A stretch of DNA of 64,000 nucleotides from Streptomyces dangxiongensis (GTDB lineage: Bacteria; Actinomycetota; Actinomycetes; Streptomycetales; Streptomycetaceae), in assembly GCF_003675325.1 (NCBI RefSeq), contig NZ_CP033073.1, forward strand, positions 7,130,001-7,194,000. The letters are read 5' to 3'. Of this stretch, positions 1 to 11,273 are shown piece after piece (position 1 is the first letter of the stretch; the number at the start of each line of letters is the position of its first letter). Both the position numbers and the translations under genes were made by a program. The notes below the pieces were generated by a model. It saw nothing but the letters and a program-made list of their open reading frames with translations. It had not been told where the DNA came from and searched no databases.

Positions 1-3000
1 CCGGTACCGGTCGAGGACGCCTACGACCGCCTGGCCGGCCTCGGCTACGACTACGGGCCCGCCTTCCAGGGGCTGCGCGCGCTCTGGCGGCGCGGCGACG
101 AGACCTTCGCCGAGGTCGAACTGCCCGTGGAAGCCGACGCCTTCGCCCTGCACCCGGCCCTGTTCGACGCCGCCCTGCACGCCGACGGCCTCGTCACCGA
201 CGGCCAGGACACCGCCCGGCTGCCCTTCTCCTGGACCGGGGTCTCGCTGTACGCGGCCGGCGCCACCGCCCTGCGGGTCCGGCTGCACGGCGGCGAGACG
301 CTGTCCCTCCAGCTCGCCGACCCCACGGGCGCCCCGGTCGCCGAGGTCGAGGCCCTGGTCTCCCGGCCCGTCGACGCGGCGGCGCTCACCTCCACGGCCC
401 GCGTGGACGACCTCTACCGCCTGGACTGGCCCGCCCTGCCCCTACCCGCCACGCCCGCACCGGAATACGCCGTGCTGGACGAACGGGGCCCGGCCGCACT
501 GGACTCCGTGCCCGACTGGGTGGTGCTGGCGGCCGGCGGCCACGACGACCCGGTCACCGGCGCCCGCCTGGCCACCGAGCGGGTGCTGGCCGCCGTACAG
601 GACTGGCTCGCGGACGAACGCACCGCCTCCGCGAGCCTGGTGGTGCTCACCCGGGGCGCCGTGGCCGTGGGGGAGGAGGACGTCACCGACCTGGCGGGCG
701 CCGCCGTGTGGGGCCTGGTCCGGGCCGCGCAGGGCGAGCACCCCGGGCGGTTCGTGCTGGTGGACGGGGGCGATGCCGCCGCCGCGGTGGCCGCCGCGGC
801 GGCTGGCGGCGAACCCCCAGCTCGCCCTGCGCGACGGCACCGCGCACGTCCCCCGGCTCGCCCGCACCGCACCGCCGGACCGGGTCCCGCCGCTCGACCC
901 CGAGGGCACCGTACTCGTCACCGGCGGCACCGGCGTCCTCGGCGCCGTGGTCGCCCGGCACCTGGTCACCGAACACGGCGTGCGCCGCCTGGTGCTGGCC
1001 GGGCGCAGCGGCACCGCGGCCGACGACTTCGCCGGCCTCGACGCGGAGATCGTCGTGGCCCGCTGCGACGCCGCCGACCGCGAACAACTCGCCACCCTCC
1101 TCGCCGGGATACCACCCGAGCGCCCGCTGACCGCGGTCGTCCACCTCGCCGGCGTCCTGGACGACGGCCTGCTGACCGACCAGACGCCCGACCGCCTGGA
1201 CGCCGTCCTGCGGCCCAAGGCCGACGCCGCATGGCATCTGCACGAGCTGACGCGCGACCTCGGTCTCACCGCGTTCGTCCTGTTCTCCTCCGCCGCCGGC
1301 ACGGTCGACGGCGCGGGCCAGTCCGGCTACGCCGCCGCCAACGCCTTCCTCTCGACGCGCTGGCCGCCCACCGCAGGCACCACGGCCTGCCCGCGCACTC
1401 GCTGGCCTGGGGCTTCTGGGAGCAGCGCACCGGGCTGACCGCCCACCTCACCGACGCCGACGTGGCCCGCATGGCCCGCGCGGGCGTCCGCCCCCTGTCC
1501 ACCGAGGAGGGCCTGCGCCTGTTCGACGCCGCCCTGGCCGCCGACGAGCCGCTGCTGCTCCCGATCGGCCTGGACCTGGCCGTCCTGCGCCGCGCCCCGG
1601 AGGTCCCGGCCGTGCTGCGCGCCCTGGTGCCCGCTCGTGCCCGCCGTACCGCGGCCTCCCGCACGGACTCCGCGTCGCTCGCCGACCGGCTCGCCGCGCT
1701 CGGCCCCGACGAACGCGACGCGGCCCTGCTGGAGCTGGTCCGCACCCAGGTCGCGGCCGTCCTCGGCCACGGCAGCGACATGACGCTCGACCCGCGCCGC
1801 TCCTTCCGCGAGGTGGGCTTCGACTCGCTGACCGCCGTGGAACTGCGCAACCGTCTCGGCACCGCGGTGGGCCTGCGCCTGCCCGCCACCCTGGTCTTCG
1901 ACCACCCCGACGCGGGCGCGCTCGTGCGACACCTGAAGACGGAACTGTTCGGCGCGCCGGCCGAGACCGAAGTCGCCGTGCGGGAACGGGAAGCGGACGA
2001 GCCGATCGCCATCGTCGCCATGGCCTGCCGCTACCCCGGCGGCGTCAGCACCCCCGAGGAGCTGTGGCGGCTGCTGGCCGACGGCGGCGACGGCATCGGC
2101 GCCTTCCCCGCCGACCGCGGCTGGGACCTGGACGGCCTGTACGACCCGGAGCCGGGCAAGGCCGGCCACTCCTCCACCCGGTCGGGCGGATTCCTGTACG
2201 ACGCCGCCGACTTCGACCCGGACTTCTTCGGCATCGGCCCGCGCGAGGCCCTGGCCATGGACCCGCAGCAGCGGCTGCTGCTGGAGACGTCCTGGGAGGC
2301 GCTGGAGCGGGCCGGCATCGACCCGCACTCCGTGCGCGGCAGCCGTACCGGCGTGTTCGCGGGCGTGATGTACCACGACTACGGCAGCCGCCTGCACCGC
2401 GTCCCCGAGTCCGTGCGCGACTACCTCGGCAACGGCAGCCTCGGCAGCGTGGCCTCCGGCCGGGTCGCCTACACCCTCGGGCTGGAGGGCCCCACGCTCT
2501 CTGTCGACACCGCCTGCTCGTCGTCCCTGGTGGCGCTGCACCTGGCCGCCCAGTCGCTGCGGCAGGGCGAGTGCACCCTCGCACTGGCCGGCGGGGTGTC
2601 CGTGATGTCGACCGTGGAGACGTTCGTGGACTTCAGCAGGCAGCGCAACCTCGCCGCCGACGGCCACGCCAAGTCCTTCGCCGACGCGGCGGACGGCACG
2701 GCCCTGTCCGAGGGCGCCGGGATGCTCGTCCTGGAGCGGCTGTCGGACGCCCGGCGCAACGGTCATGAGGTGCTGGCGGTGGTGCGGGGTTCCGCGGTGA
2801 ACCAGGACGGCGCGTCCAACGGGCTGACGGCGCCGAACGGTCCGTCGCAGCAGCGGGTGATCCGGCAGGCGTTGGCGTCGGCCCGGTTGTCGGCCGCGGA
2901 CGTGGATGTGGTGGAGGCGCACGGGACGGGGACGACGCTGGGTGATCCGATCGAGGCGCAGGCGCTGCTCGCCACCTATGGTCAGGGTCGTGGATCGGGT

Positions 3001-6000
3001 GTCCCGTTGTGGCTGGGGTCGGTGAAGTCCAATATCGGGCACACGCAGGCCGCTGCGGGTGTGGCGGGTGTCATCAAGATGGTGTTGGCGATGCGGCACG
3101 GGGTGCTGCCGAGGACGTTGCACGTGGACCGGCCGTCGACGAAGGTCGACTGGGAGGCGGGGCAGGTTCGGCTGCTGACCGAGGAGCGGGACTGGCCGGT
3201 GGCCGGCCGCCCGCGCCGGGCGGGCGTCTCCTCCTTCGGCATCAGCGGCACCAACGCCCACACGATCATCGAAGAGGCACCGTCCGAGGAGCCGGTGCCG
3301 GACCCGCGGCCGGCGCCGGCCCCGCTGCTGCCCCTCGTGATCTCCGGCGCCACCCCCGAGGCGCTGGCCGCCCAGGCCGCCCGGCTGCGCGCGGTCGCCG
3401 ACCGGCCGCTGCCCGACCTCGCCCGCTCCCTGGCCACGGAGCGCGCCGCCCTCACCCACCGGGCCGCCGTCGTCGCCCGCGACCGGGACGAACTCCTCGC
3501 CGCACTCACCGCGCTGGCCGACGGCACCGCCACGGACAGCGTGGTCCGCGGCCGGCCCGGCACCGGCGGGACCGCCTTCCTCTTCACCGGCCAGGGCGCC
3601 CAGCGCCCGGGCATGGGCCGCGGCCTGTACGCCGCCCACCCCGTCTTCCGGCAGGCGCTGGACGAGGCCTGCGAGGCGCTCGGCGCCCACCTCGACCGCC
3701 CGCTGCGGGACGTGATGTGGGCCGAGCGCGGCACCGAGGCGGCCGGCTCGCTCGACCACACCCTCTACACGCAGAGCGCCCTCTTCGCCGTCGAGACGGC
3801 CCTGTACCGGCTGCTGGAGTCGCACGGCGTACGGCCCGACCTGCTCGCCGGCCACTCCATCGGCGAACTGGCCGCCGCGCACGCCGCCGGGGTCTGGAAC
3901 CTGGCGGACGCCGCCCGGCTGGTCGCCGCGCGCGGCCGGCTGATGCAGGCACTGCCCGCCGGGGGCGCGATGCTCGCCGTCGACGCCACCGAGGAGGAGG
4001 TGCTGCCCCACCTCGGCCCCGAGGTGTCCGTCGCCGCCGTCAACGGGCCCCGCGCCGTCGTCGTCTCCGGCACCGAGGCCGCCGTGGACGCGGTCGCCGC
4101 GGCCTTCACCGGCCGCCGCACCAAACGGCTGCGGGTCAGCCACGCCTTCCACTCCCCGCTGATGGACCCGATGCTGGCAGAGTTCGAGAAGACCGCCCGC
4201 GAACTGCGGTACGCGCCGCCTGCCCGCCCCGTCGTCTCCAACGTGACCGGCGCGCGCGCCGGCGAGCACGAGCTGTGCGACCCCGCGTACTGGGTCCGGC
4301 ACGTCCGCGAGGCGGTCCGCTTCGGCGACGGCGTCCGCGCGCTGGAGGCCGACGGCGTGCGCAACTTCATCGAACTCGGCCCCGACGCCGTCCTGTCGGC
4401 CATGGCCGCGCACGCCGTCACCGACGCCGAACGGTCGGCCTTCGTCCCGGCACTGCGCCGCGACCGCGACGAGGAACAGACCTTCGCGGCCCTGCTCGGC
4501 ACCGCCCACGTGCGTGGCGTGCCCGTCGACTGGCGGCGGGTGTTCGCCGGCACCGGCGCCCGCCGCACCGACCTGCCGACCTACGCCTTCCAGCGCCGGC
4601 GGCTGTGGCTGGACGACGAGCCCGGCGCGGTCGCGGACGCGGGCGGTCTCGGGCAGGCCCCGGCCGGGCACCCGCTGCTCGGCGCGGCCCTGGAGCTGGC
4701 CGGCGACGACCGGGTGGCCCTGACCGGCCGCCTCTCCCTGGCCACCCACCCCTGGCTCGCCGACCACGCCGTGGCGGGTGTCGTCCTCGTCCCGGGCAGT
4801 GCCTTCGTGGAACTGGCCCTCCACGCCGGCGACCGCACCCACCGCCCGCACGTGGAGGAACTCACCCTGGAACGCCCCCTGGTCCTGCCCGAGCACGGCG
4901 CCGTCCACCTCCAGGTGGCCGCCGCGGCCCCGGACGCCGACGGCCGCCGGCGCCTCACCGTGCACGCCCGCCCGGAGGGCGCGGACGGCGCGTGGACCCG
5001 GCACGCCACCGGCGTCCTCGCCCCGCGCACCATGCCCGAACCGGCCGCCGCGACCCACTGGCCACCCGCCGGAGCCGTCCCCGTCGACATCACCGGCACC
5101 TACGACCACCTGGCCGAACAGGGCTATGCATACGGCCCGTTGTTCCGCTGCCTGCGCGGTGCGTGGCGGCTCGGCGAGGAGGTCTGGGCCGAACTCGCCC
5201 TGCCGGACGCCGACGCGGCCGACGGGTTCGCACTGCACCCGGCGCTGCTCGATTCCACGCTGCACGCCATCGACCTGCTCGACGGCCAGGATCCGACCGT
5301 GCTGACCCTGCCCTTCTCCTGGGAGGGCGTCACCCTGTACGCGACCGGCGCCACGGCCGTGCGGCTACGCCTCACCCCGCACGGCACCGACCACATGACC
5401 CTGCGCCTGTACGACGGCGCGGGCGCACCCGTGGCCGAGGTGGGCTCGCTGCGCATCCGCCAGGTGACCGCCGAACAGTTGACCGCGGCCACGCCGGAGC
5501 CCGGCGACCTGTTCCAGGTGCGCTGGACCGAACTCCCGGTCGCCGCCGACGGATCCGCACCCGCACCCCGCACCCTCACCCTCACCGCGGACACCGACCC
5601 CGGCGCCGCACCGCCCGCGGCGGCCCGCGAGACCGCCGTACAAGCCCTCACCGCGCTGCGCCGCCACCTCGCCGACGCACCGGACGACGCACCGCTGGTG
5701 GTGCTGACCCGATCCGCCGTCACCGTCCACGCCGACGCCGCGCCCGACCCGGCGCAGGCCGTGATCTGGGGCATGGTGCGGGCGGCGGCGGTCGAGCACC
5801 CCGGCCGGTTCGTGCTCGCCGACACCGACGGCGACCCCGCCTCGGCCGCCGCCCTCCCGGCCGCCGTCGCCACCGGCGCACCCGAACTGGCCCTGCGCTC
5901 CGGCACGGTGTACGTGCCGGAGCTGGCACGGGTCACCGACCCGGAGCAGGGCCGGGCGCCCGCCCTGGACCCGGCGGGAACCGTCCTCGTCACCGGCGGC

Positions 6001-7320
6001 ACCGGCAGCCTCGGCCGGCTGCTGGCCCGGCACCTCGTCACCCGGCACGGCGTACGCCATCTGCTGCTGGCAGGCCGGAGCGGGCGGCTTCCCGAGCCCG
6101 GCGCCCTGGACGAACTGGCCGCCCTGGGCGCGACGGTGACCGTGGCCGCCTGCGACGTCACCGACCGGACCGCGCTCGGCGCCCTGCTGGCGTCCGTGCC
6201 GGCCGAGCACCCGCTGACCGTCGTGGTGCACGCCGCGGGCGTCCTGGACGACGGACTGCTCACCGACCTCACCCCCGAGCGGCTGGCCGCGGTGCTGCGG
6301 CCCAAGGCCGACGCCGCCTGGCACCTGCACGAGCTGACGCGCGACCTCGACCTCGCCGCGTTCGTCCTGTTCTCCTCCGCCGCCGGCACCCTGGGTGCGG
6401 CGGGCCAGGCCAACTACGCCGCCGGGAACGCCTTCCTGGACGCCCTGGCCGCGCGGCGCCGTACCGAAGGGCTGCCGGCGCTCTCGCTGGGCTGGGGACT
6501 GTGGGACACGGGGCAGGGCATGGCGGCCGGGCTCGGCGAGCCCGAGTTGCGCCGGCTGGCCCGCGACGGCATCCTGCCGCTGCCCGCCGACCGGGCGCTG
6601 GCCCTGTTCGACCGCGCGCTGACCGCCCAGGGCCCCCCGGCCGCCGACCGGGCCCTGCTGCTGCCGGTCCGGGTCCAGGTCACCGAGGACGCTCCCGCTC
6701 TGGTCCGGGGTCTCGCCCCCGCGGCCGAACGGCGCACCGCCCGGGTGGCGGCCACCGCCGCGCCCGCGTCCGTCGAACCGCTGCCGCGGCGGCTGGCCGG
6801 GCTGGGCGCCGCCGACGCCCTTCGCCTGCTGGTGGAGACGGTGTGCGGACACGTCGCCGACGTCCTCGGACACGGCTCCGGCAGCGCCGTCGACCCCCAG
6901 CGCTCCCTGGGCGACCTGGGCGTGGACTCGCTGGCCGCCCTGGAGCTGCGCAACCGGCTCGGCGCCGACACCGGCCTGCGCCTGTCCACCACGCTCACCT
7001 TCGACTACCCGACCTCCGACGCCCTCGCCCGGCACCTCTTCGCGGAGCTGGGCGGCGACACCTCCGCCGGGCCGGTCGACATCGAGGCCGAAGTGGTGCG
7101 GCTGGAGGCGGCGCTGGGCGCGGCGCTGGACTCGGCCGCGCTGGACGAGGAGCAGCGGGCCCGGGTGGCCGCCCGGCTGCGCACCCTCAGCGCACGGTGG
7201 GACGGCACCGGGGAGTCGCCGGAGAGCGGGACCGGGCACACCGGCGGGACGGGTCTGGAGACGGCCACGGCCGACGAGCTCTTCGACATCCTGGACGACG
7301 AACTCGGGAGCTTCAACTGA
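1..7320 (+). CDS. Modular type I polyketide synthase, 3' part (5' end outside window)
   Basis: Reads in frame from base 1, so the start lies upstream. Domains in order: C-terminal half of a DH (catalytic Asp at 166), KR (about 895-1480), ACP (Ser codon 1825, GFDSL), KS (1999-3285; Cys 2515 in TACSSS, HGTGT near 2920), AT (Ser 3856 in GHSIG; HAFH at 4141, the malonyl-CoA signature), DH (His 4765 in [11 protein letters not shown], Asp 5251), KR (Tyr 6415, LDD motif, B-type), ACP (Ser 6928, GVDSL), then a C-terminal docking helix (7075-7317) and no thioesterase. Active DH plus KR predicts trans double bonds. From base 819 to about 1353 the KR is read correctly only in another frame: one extra C in the CCCCC run at 814-818 and a duplicated TC at 1348-1353. 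No stop interrupts the shifted stretch. The product passes to another PKS subunit not seen here. Confidence 0.95.
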   Translation, partial: PVPVEDAYDRLAGLGYDYGPAFQGLRALWRRGDETFAEVELPVEADAFALHPALFDAALHADGLVTDGQDTARLPFSWTGVSLYAAGATALRVRLHGGETLSLQLADPTGAPVAEVEALVSRPVDAAALTSTARVDDLYRLDWPALPLPATPAPEYAVLDERGPAALDSVPDWVVLAAGGHDDPVTGARLATERVLAAVQDWLADERTASASLVVLTRGAVAVGEEDVTDLAGAAVWGLVRAAQGEHPGRFVLVDGGDAAAAVAAAAAGGEPPARPARRHRARPPARPHRTAGPGPAARPRGHRTRHRRHRRPRRRGRPAPGHRTRRAPPGAGRAQRHRGRRLRRPRRGDRRGPLRRRRPRTTRHPPRRDTTRAPADRGRPPRRRPGRRPADRPDARPPGRRPAAQGRRRMASARADARPRSHRVRPVLLRRRHGRRRGPVRLRRRQRLPLDALAAHRRHHGLPAHSLAWGFWEQRTGLTAHLTDADVARMARAGVRPLSTEEGLRLFDAALAADEPLLLPIGLDLAVLRRAPEVPAVLRALVPARARRTAASRTDSASLADRLAALGPDERDAALLELVRTQVAAVLGHGSDMTLDPRRSFREVGFDSLTAVELRNRLGTAVGLRLPATLVFDHPDAGALVRHLKTELFGAPAETEVAVREREADEPIAIVAMACRYPGGVSTPEELWRLLADGGDGIGAFPADRGWDLDGLYDPEPGKAGHSSTRSGGFLYDAADFDPDFFGIGPREALAMDPQQRLLLETSWEALERAGIDPHSVRGSRTGVFAGVMYHDYGSRLHRVPESVRDYLGNGSLGSVASGRVAYTLGLEGPTLSVDTACSSSLVALHLAAQSLRQGECTLALAGGVSVMSTVETFVDFSRQRNLAADGHAKSFADAADGTALSEGAGMLVLERLSDARRNGHEVLAVVRGSAVNQDGASNGLTAPNGPSQQRVIRQALASARLSAADVDVVEAHGTGTTLGDPIEAQALLATYGQGRGSGVPLWLGSVKSNIGHTQAAAGVAGVIKMVLAMRHGVLPRTLHVDRPSTKVDWEAGQVRLLTEERDWPVAGRPRRAGVSSFGISGTNAHTIIEEAPSEEPVPDPRPAPAPLLPLVISGATPEALAAQAARLRAVADRPLPDLARSLATERAALTHRAAVVARDRDELLAALTALADGTATDSVVRGRPGTGGTAFLFTGQGAQRPGMGRGLYAAHPVFRQALDEACEALGAHLDRPLRDVMWAERGTEAAGSLDHTLYTQSALFAVETALYRLLESHGVRPDLLAGHSIGELAAAHAAGVWNLADAARLVAARGRLMQALPAGGAMLAVDATEEEVLPHLGPEVSVAAVNGPRAVVVSGTEAAVDAVAAAFTGRRTKRLRVSHAFHSPLMDPMLAEFEKTARELRYAPPARPVVSNVTGARAGEHELCDPAYWVRHVREAVRFGDGVRALEADGVRNFIELGPDAVLSAMAAHAVTDAERSAFVPALRRDRDEEQTFAALLGTAHVRGVPVDWRRVFAGTGARRTDLPTYAFQRRRLWLDDEPGAVADAGGLGQAPAGHPLLGAALELAGDDRVALTGRLSLATHPWLADHAVAGVVLVPGSAFVELALHAGDRTHRPHVEELTLERPLVLPEHGAVHLQVAAAAPDADGRRRLTVHARPEGADGAWTRHATGVLAPRTMPEPAAATHWPPAGAVPVDITGTYDHLAEQGYAYGPLFRCLRGAWRLGEEVWAELALPDADAADGFALHPALLDSTLHAIDLLDGQDPTVLTLPFSWEGVTLYATGATAVRLRLTPHGTDHMTLRLYDGAGAPVAEVGSLRIRQVTAEQLTAATPEPGDLFQVRWTELPVAADGSAPAPRTLTLTADTDPGAAPPAAARETAVQALTALRRHLADAPDDAPLVVLTRSAVTVHADAAPDPAQAVIWGMVRAAAVEHPGRFVLADTDGDPASAAALPAAVATGAPELALRSGTVYVPELARVTDPEQGRAPALDPAGTVLVTGGTGSLGRLLARHLVTRHGVRHLLLAGRSGRLPEPGALDELAALGATVTVAACDVTDRTALGALLASVPAEHPLTVVVHAAGVLDDGLLTDLTPERLAAVLRPKADAAWHLHELTRDLDLAAFVLFSSAAGTLGAAGQANYAAGNAFLDALAARRRTEGLPALSLGWGLWDTGQGMAAGLGEPELRRLARDGILPLPADRALALFDRALTAQGPPAADRALLLPVRVQVTEDAPALVRGLAPAAERRTARVAATAAPASVEPLPRRLAGLGAADALRLLVETVCGHVADVLGHGSGSAVDPQRSLGDLGVDSLAALELRNRLGADTGLRLSTTLTFDYPTSDALARHLFAELGGDTSAGPVDIEAEVVRLEAALGAALDSAALDEEQRARVAARLRTLSARWDGTGESPESGTGHTGGTGLETATADELFDILDDELGSFN

Positions 7321-7338
7321 CCGTACGGCGGACAGGAC

Positions 7339-7372
7339 GCGGCCCCACCGGTGACACCACCGGTGCGGCCGC
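7339..7372. terminator. Hairpin terminator between convergent PKS and LAL genes
   Basis: Inverted repeat with arms at 7339-7353 and 7358-7372: 14 of 15 pairs match and the loop is four bases (ACAC). It sits 18 bases after the PKS stop and about 50 bases before the stop of the convergent regulator, so it can serve both strands. No long U-tract follows, as is usual in Streptomyces. Confidence 0.7.
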
Positions 7373-7421
7373 GCTCCGTTCCGTTCTCCCTGTTCCCTGG
7401 CCGGTGCGGCGCCGGGCCCGC

Positions 7422-10208
7422 TCAGCCCGCGGACGAGTTGGTGCAGGCCCAGCGGTCGGACAGCTTCGGGATGCGATGCTCCAGCATCTTCGACGGCAGC
7501 TCCGAACGGCTGGCCACGTTCAGCTTGCGGTAGACCCGGGTGAGGTGCTGCTCCACCGTGCTGATCGTGACATGCAGGCGGGCACTGATCTCGCGGTTGG
7601 TGTAGCCGAGCGCGGCCAGCCCGGCGACCCGGCACTCGGCGTCGCTGAGGATCGCGGGGCCGCCCTCGGACTCGGGGGCCTCGGGTCGTACCGGGTCCTC
7701 CAGCAGGTGGGCATCGACCGGCGACTCGATGCGGCAGGCCTCGGCCTCCCGGGCCGCCTGCCGCGCCACCAGCCGGGCCCGGGCGTACTCACCGAGCTCG
7801 TAGTGGGCCGCGGACAGGTCGGCGTACGCCTGGGACAGCGCGTAGCGGTCGCCGCACGCCTTGAGCAGGTCGATCGACTCGCGCAGCAGCGAGGCCCTGC
7901 GGTGCGGCTTGCAGGTCGCGGCCAGCAGGCGCAGTGCCATGGCCCGGGCGCGGGAACTGTGGCCGCCGGGCAGCCGCAGTTGCTCCTCGGCCCATTCGCG
8001 GGCCGTGCGGGCCTTGCCGATCCGCAGGTTCGCCAGTGCCAGGTCGGACCGCCAGGGGATGCCCTTCTGCAGACTGGGGTTACCCTCGCGCAGCAGCCGC
8101 CCGCAGGTCTCGAAGTCGCCCAGTGCCGCGAAGGGCCGGTCGGTGGCGAGATAGTGGTGACCGCGGGCACGCAGGTACTGGATGCCGAACACGGTGCGGA
8201 ACATGGGTTCCGGCACATCGTGCCGGAGCAGTTCCTCCGCCTCGGCGTAGGAGCCCATGGCGGTGTGCGCGCAGATCGCCGTCGCCAGCGGGAGGCCGAT
8301 GAGCACCCCCCAGCTCGGGGCGGCCAGAATGCCGAGCGCGGCGAGCGCGCCCTGCGATGCGGCGGTCACGTCCCCCTGGAGCAGGGCGATCTCCGCCCGG
8401 ACGGAGCCGAGCAGGGCCTGCCAGGTCGTCGCCCGGTGCTCCACGGCGCACTCCAGCAGTCCGTCGCAGGCCTCGGCGGCGATCGCGGGCCGGTCCGCGT
8501 GGGCGATCGCCAGCAGCGACATCGCGACCAGCTCGAGGTTCAGATGGTCCAGTCGGTGCCCTTGGAGGGCCTGGGCGACGGCCGCCGCGGACTCGTCGGT
8601 GGCCTCGCCGCCGATGAGTGCGGCCACCCGCGAGGTCAGTCCGCCGGAGTGGGCGCGCACCTGCCGGGGTCGTGGGCCGAGGCCGGTGACCGGGGCGCCC
8701 CTGCCGGGGAGCGCGACGCCGTAGAACCACTGACGGACGAATTCCACCTCGGCGACGATCTGGGCGTCGGCGGGCGACTGGGCGTTGACGAGCGTGGTCA
8801 CGGCCTGGGCGGCCAGCTCGGTGTCGCCCCGCCACAGCAGGTACCGCAGGACGGTGGCGGTGTCCCGCATGCTCAGCTTGCCGTCCAGCGCGGCCTCGCG
8901 CAGCGGTTCCAGATGGGGGCCGGCCGCCGCCGGGTTGGTGCGCCACTCCGCGCGCGCCAGGGCCACCGACAGGGCGTGGCGTTCCTGCTCGTCGGCGCAG
9001 TCGCGCAGGACCAGACCGAGATAGTCGGTGCAACGCTCCACGTCGTCAGCGGCCAGCGCCTGTTCCGCGGCGGCGCGCAGGACGGCGGCGCCCCATTGCG
9101 CCGGGACGAGGTCCGCGGCGTGGAGGTGACGTGCCACCTCGACGGCGCGGGCGCCGGAACGATACAGCAGGTGGGCTATCCGGCCGTGCAGTTCGCCGCG
9201 GGCGGCGGCGTCCATGTCCTCCAGGACGGCCGCGGCGGCGGTCGGGTGCCGGAAGGCGTGACCGTCCAGCAGGCCGGAGGAGTTGAGGACCTCCACGGCT
9301 TCCTGGGTGCCGGCGGGTGTGGTGCCGGCCAGCTCGCCGACGGGCACCGTCTCCGCCAGGGTGCCGAGTGCGGCCAGGGCCCGGGCCACCCGGACCTGGC
9401 CCGCTTCGCCGCGGTGCAGCAGCGACAGCACGGCCTGGCGGTAGGCGGCGCCGGCGATGGGCCGGCCGATCTCGGGGCCGAAGCGGGTGCTGTCGTCCAG
9501 CAGGGCGTGCACGAGCAGCGGGCTGCCGGCGGTGGCCCGGTGGTAGGCGGTGCGCACGTGTCCCGGCAGGACCCGTCCGGCCTGGGCGGCGAGCAGTTCG
9601 CCGACGCCGGCCTCCGACAGCGGGGCCAGCCGCACCCGGCGGTGCGGCTGGCGGAGCAGCTCGGTGTGGGCGGCCGAGCGTATCTCGCCGAAATGGCCGG
9701 AGGTGGCGCACACCACGAGCACCCGCCGGGAGCGGCTACGGCGCAGCAGGTGGACGACGGTTCGGAGCGAGGCCTGGTCCATGGTGTGGGCGTCGTCCAG
9801 GCCGATGACCAGGGGACGTTCGTCCGGGACGAGGTGCAGCAGCGTTTCGGTCGCCTCATGTGCGGCGGGCGCCGGGAGGGCGTGCGGCCCGGGGGCCCAG
9901 GAGCGTCGGTTCTGCGCCGGGGAGTTCACCGCCGAGGACGCGTGGTGTGATATTGCGCACTCCGCCTCCGCGTTGCGCATTAATTGCCCGACCAGGCTCA
10001 TCGGCTGTTCTCGTTCCGCCGAAGAGGCCGTGGCCGTCAGTACGCACACGTCGGTGCCGTTCAGGGTGGTGAGGAATTCATGCATCAGCTGGGTCTTGCC
10101 GGATCCGGGGCCGCCCGTGATGATCACGAGTCGGCCGTTTCCCCGCCTGGTGTCGGTGAACGCCTCGGACAGGGCGTGCAGTTCTCTCGAACGGCCGAAA
10201 AGGTGCAT
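7422..10208 (-). CDS. LAL-family (large ATP-binding LuxR) transcriptional regulator
   Basis: About 928 residues. An N-terminal ATPase has Walker A GGPGSGKT (Lys38) and Walker B LVIGLDDAH; a long helical middle region leads to a C-terminal LuxR helix-turn-helix (ILSDAECRVAGLAALGYTNREI and onward, about residues 855-925). This architecture and size are those of cluster-situated activators of polyketide pathways, and the gene is convergent with the PKS. The start at MHLFGRSREL is chosen because the family begins just before the P-loop and a G-rich ribosome-binding site lies directly upstream; the frame stays open further upstream to 10439, but that extension lacks family-like sequence. Codon 76 is TTA (complement of 9981-9983), rare in Streptomyces and read by the bldA tRNA, so translation is probably developmentally controlled. 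Target promoters are inferred, not shown. Confidence 0.93.
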   Translation of the reverse strand: MHLFGRSRELHALSEAFTDTRRGNGRLVIITGGPGSGKTQLMHEFLTTLNGTDVCVLTATASSAEREQPMSLVGQLMRNAEAECAISHHASSAVNSPAQNRRSWAPGPHALPAPAAHEATETLLHLVPDERPLVIGLDDAHTMDQASLRTVVHLLRRSRSRRVLVVCATSGHFGEIRSAAHTELLRQPHRRVRLAPLSEAGVGELLAAQAGRVLPGHVRTAYHRATAGSPLLVHALLDDSTRFGPEIGRPIAGAAYRQAVLSLLHRGEAGQVRVARALAALGTLAETVPVGELAGTTPAGTQEAVEVLNSSGLLDGHAFRHPTAAAAVLEDMDAAARGELHGRIAHLLYRSGARAVEVARHLHAADLVPAQWGAAVLRAAAEQALAADDVERCTDYLGLVLRDCADEQERHALSVALARAEWRTNPAAAGPHLEPLREAALDGKLSMRDTATVLRYLLWRGDTELAAQAVTTLVNAQSPADAQIVAEVEFVRQWFYGVALPGRGAPVTGLGPRPRQVRAHSGGLTSRVAALIGGEATDESAAAVAQALQGHRLDHLNLELVAMSLLAIAHADRPAIAAEACDGLLECAVEHRATTWQALLGSVRAEIALLQGDVTAASQGALAALGILAAPSWGVLIGLPLATAICAHTAMGSYAEAEELLRHDVPEPMFRTVFGIQYLRARGHHYLATDRPFAALGDFETCGRLLREGNPSLQKGIPWRSDLALANLRIGKARTAREWAEEQLRLPGGHSSRARAMALRLLAATCKPHRRASLLRESIDLLKACGDRYALSQAYADLSAAHYELGEYARARLVARQAAREAEACRIESPVDAHLLEDPVRPEAPESEGGPAILSDAECRVAGLAALGYTNREISARLHVTISTVEQHLTRVYRKLNVASRSELPSKMLEHRIPKLSDRWACTNSSAG

Positions 10209-10976
10209 CGTGGGTCCCCCCCCTGGATTTTTTTCCCCGAGCCGGAACGTGCGCCGTTTCCCTCGCGCGGGCGCGGCGCCACACAACGCTGCGGGGAGAG
10301 TCTGTGAGGACGACGGCGCCGCGGCAAAGGCGGCGCGCCGCACCGGTCCGGCCTCTGGCGCACAGCTTCTGACCGGCGGCGAAGCGTGCGCGCGTCCGCC
10401 GGAGTGATCCGTGCCCGCATCACGCGAGAGGCGTCGCATCCTCTGGTCTCCCGTTTATGCCGCGTACCGCGGGCGGACCCCAATGCTGCGTCACATTGTT
10501 GTTCCGATGCTTACCGCCGGTACGGCCGCGAAGCGGCCCGAAGTCCACGGACCGAACGGTTTCAGCCAATTGCTGGCCGAGATTGATTCGATTGTCCGCA
10601 GCTTTGCTGGTCGAGTCCCGAATTGAAGATTAGATGCTTATAGCACGTAGAAACCGTATCTGTCTATGTTAACGTTGTCAACCATCGTCCGATAGGGGTC
10701 AACTGTGGTCAGTGAGGGGCAACTACGGTCATGTCGATGTCCCTTACCTACTGTCTCGACGGTCCGCCGAGACGTCTATTTACAGTCCGTTGATTTACCG
10801 GACGGTTAAAGAAAGGAACCGGACATCACTCGTCGGGCAGGGGGAGCGACCGCCGGCGGCTGTCGGTAAGTCAGGTAGGGCCTGTGGAGCCGCTGTTTTG
10901 GCGATGTGTGCCGTATTGCGTCCACCAAGGCCACCCAAATTATCTGAATCAGAGGGTGTATGTCCGTTTGGCGTCC
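10209..10976. other. Low-GC intergenic region upstream of the LAL gene
   Basis: A 770-base stretch with no convincing gene. Bases about 10620-10830 are near 50% GC, far below the rest of the window, and hold the direct repeats listed separately. The LAL promoter presumably lies here. Short open frames exist but lack ribosome-binding sites and Streptomyces-like codon use. Confidence 0.6.
10677..10731. promoter_or_regulatory. Three direct repeats with about 21-bp period (possible activator site)
   Basis: CAAC cores recur at 10679, 10700 and 10720. The two best copies, AGGGGTCAACTGTGGTCA at 10694-10711 and AGGGGCAACTACGGTCA at 10715-10731, match closely apart from one missing base. A spacing of two helical turns on one face is typical of SARP-type or other tandem activator binding. 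The regulator is not identified. Confidence 0.45.
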
Positions 10977-11273
10977 ATGCGTGCTGGGGACGGCGGCTCC
11001 GGGATGCTGCCAGTGGAGACCGCCGTGGCGTCCGGCAACGGCAGCGGCCTGCGGGCTGCCGGCGTCGGGCCGGCCCGAAGGGCGCTGGTACGCGACGGGT
11101 TCACCGAGCAGGACGTGAACCGGGTGATCGCCGCCCTGAAGGCGATACCCGCGTCGCAGACGGTCCAGGAGCGTACCGCGCCGGCCCGGGAGGCCGTGCA
11201 GTCCTACGGGGAGCGTGCGGCGCGCGGGGCCCCGCAGGCAGCCGGGCTGGCGGCGGGGCCCCGAGATCCCTGA
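10977..11273 (+). CDS. Hypothetical small protein
   Basis: Open frame of about 98 codons with normal Streptomyces third-position bias from about 11005 to the TGA at 11271-11273. The sequence is Ala/Arg/Gly-rich with one helical-looking stretch (FTEQDVNRVIAALKAIPASQ). No domain recognised. There is no clear ribosome-binding site, and the start could be ATG 10977, ATG 11004 or further upstream. It lies between the low-GC spacer and a transposase relic, so it may itself be a remnant. Confidence 0.3.
   Translation: MRAGDGGSGMLPVETAVASGNGSGLRAAGVGPARRALVRDGFTEQDVNRVIAALKAIPASQTVQERTAPAREAVQSYGERAARGAPQAAGLAAGPRDP

Noticed and set aside
1327..5265. Long minus-strand open frame antisense to the PKS
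   Set aside because: No start signal or domain; composition is that of an antisense shadow of GC-biased coding DNA.
3009..9950. Very long plus-strand open frame (about 2300 codons) overlapping the PKS and running antisense through the LAL gene
   Set aside because: Arg/Pro/Gly-rich shadow produced by high GC; the real PKS domains are in another frame and the LAL is on the other strand.
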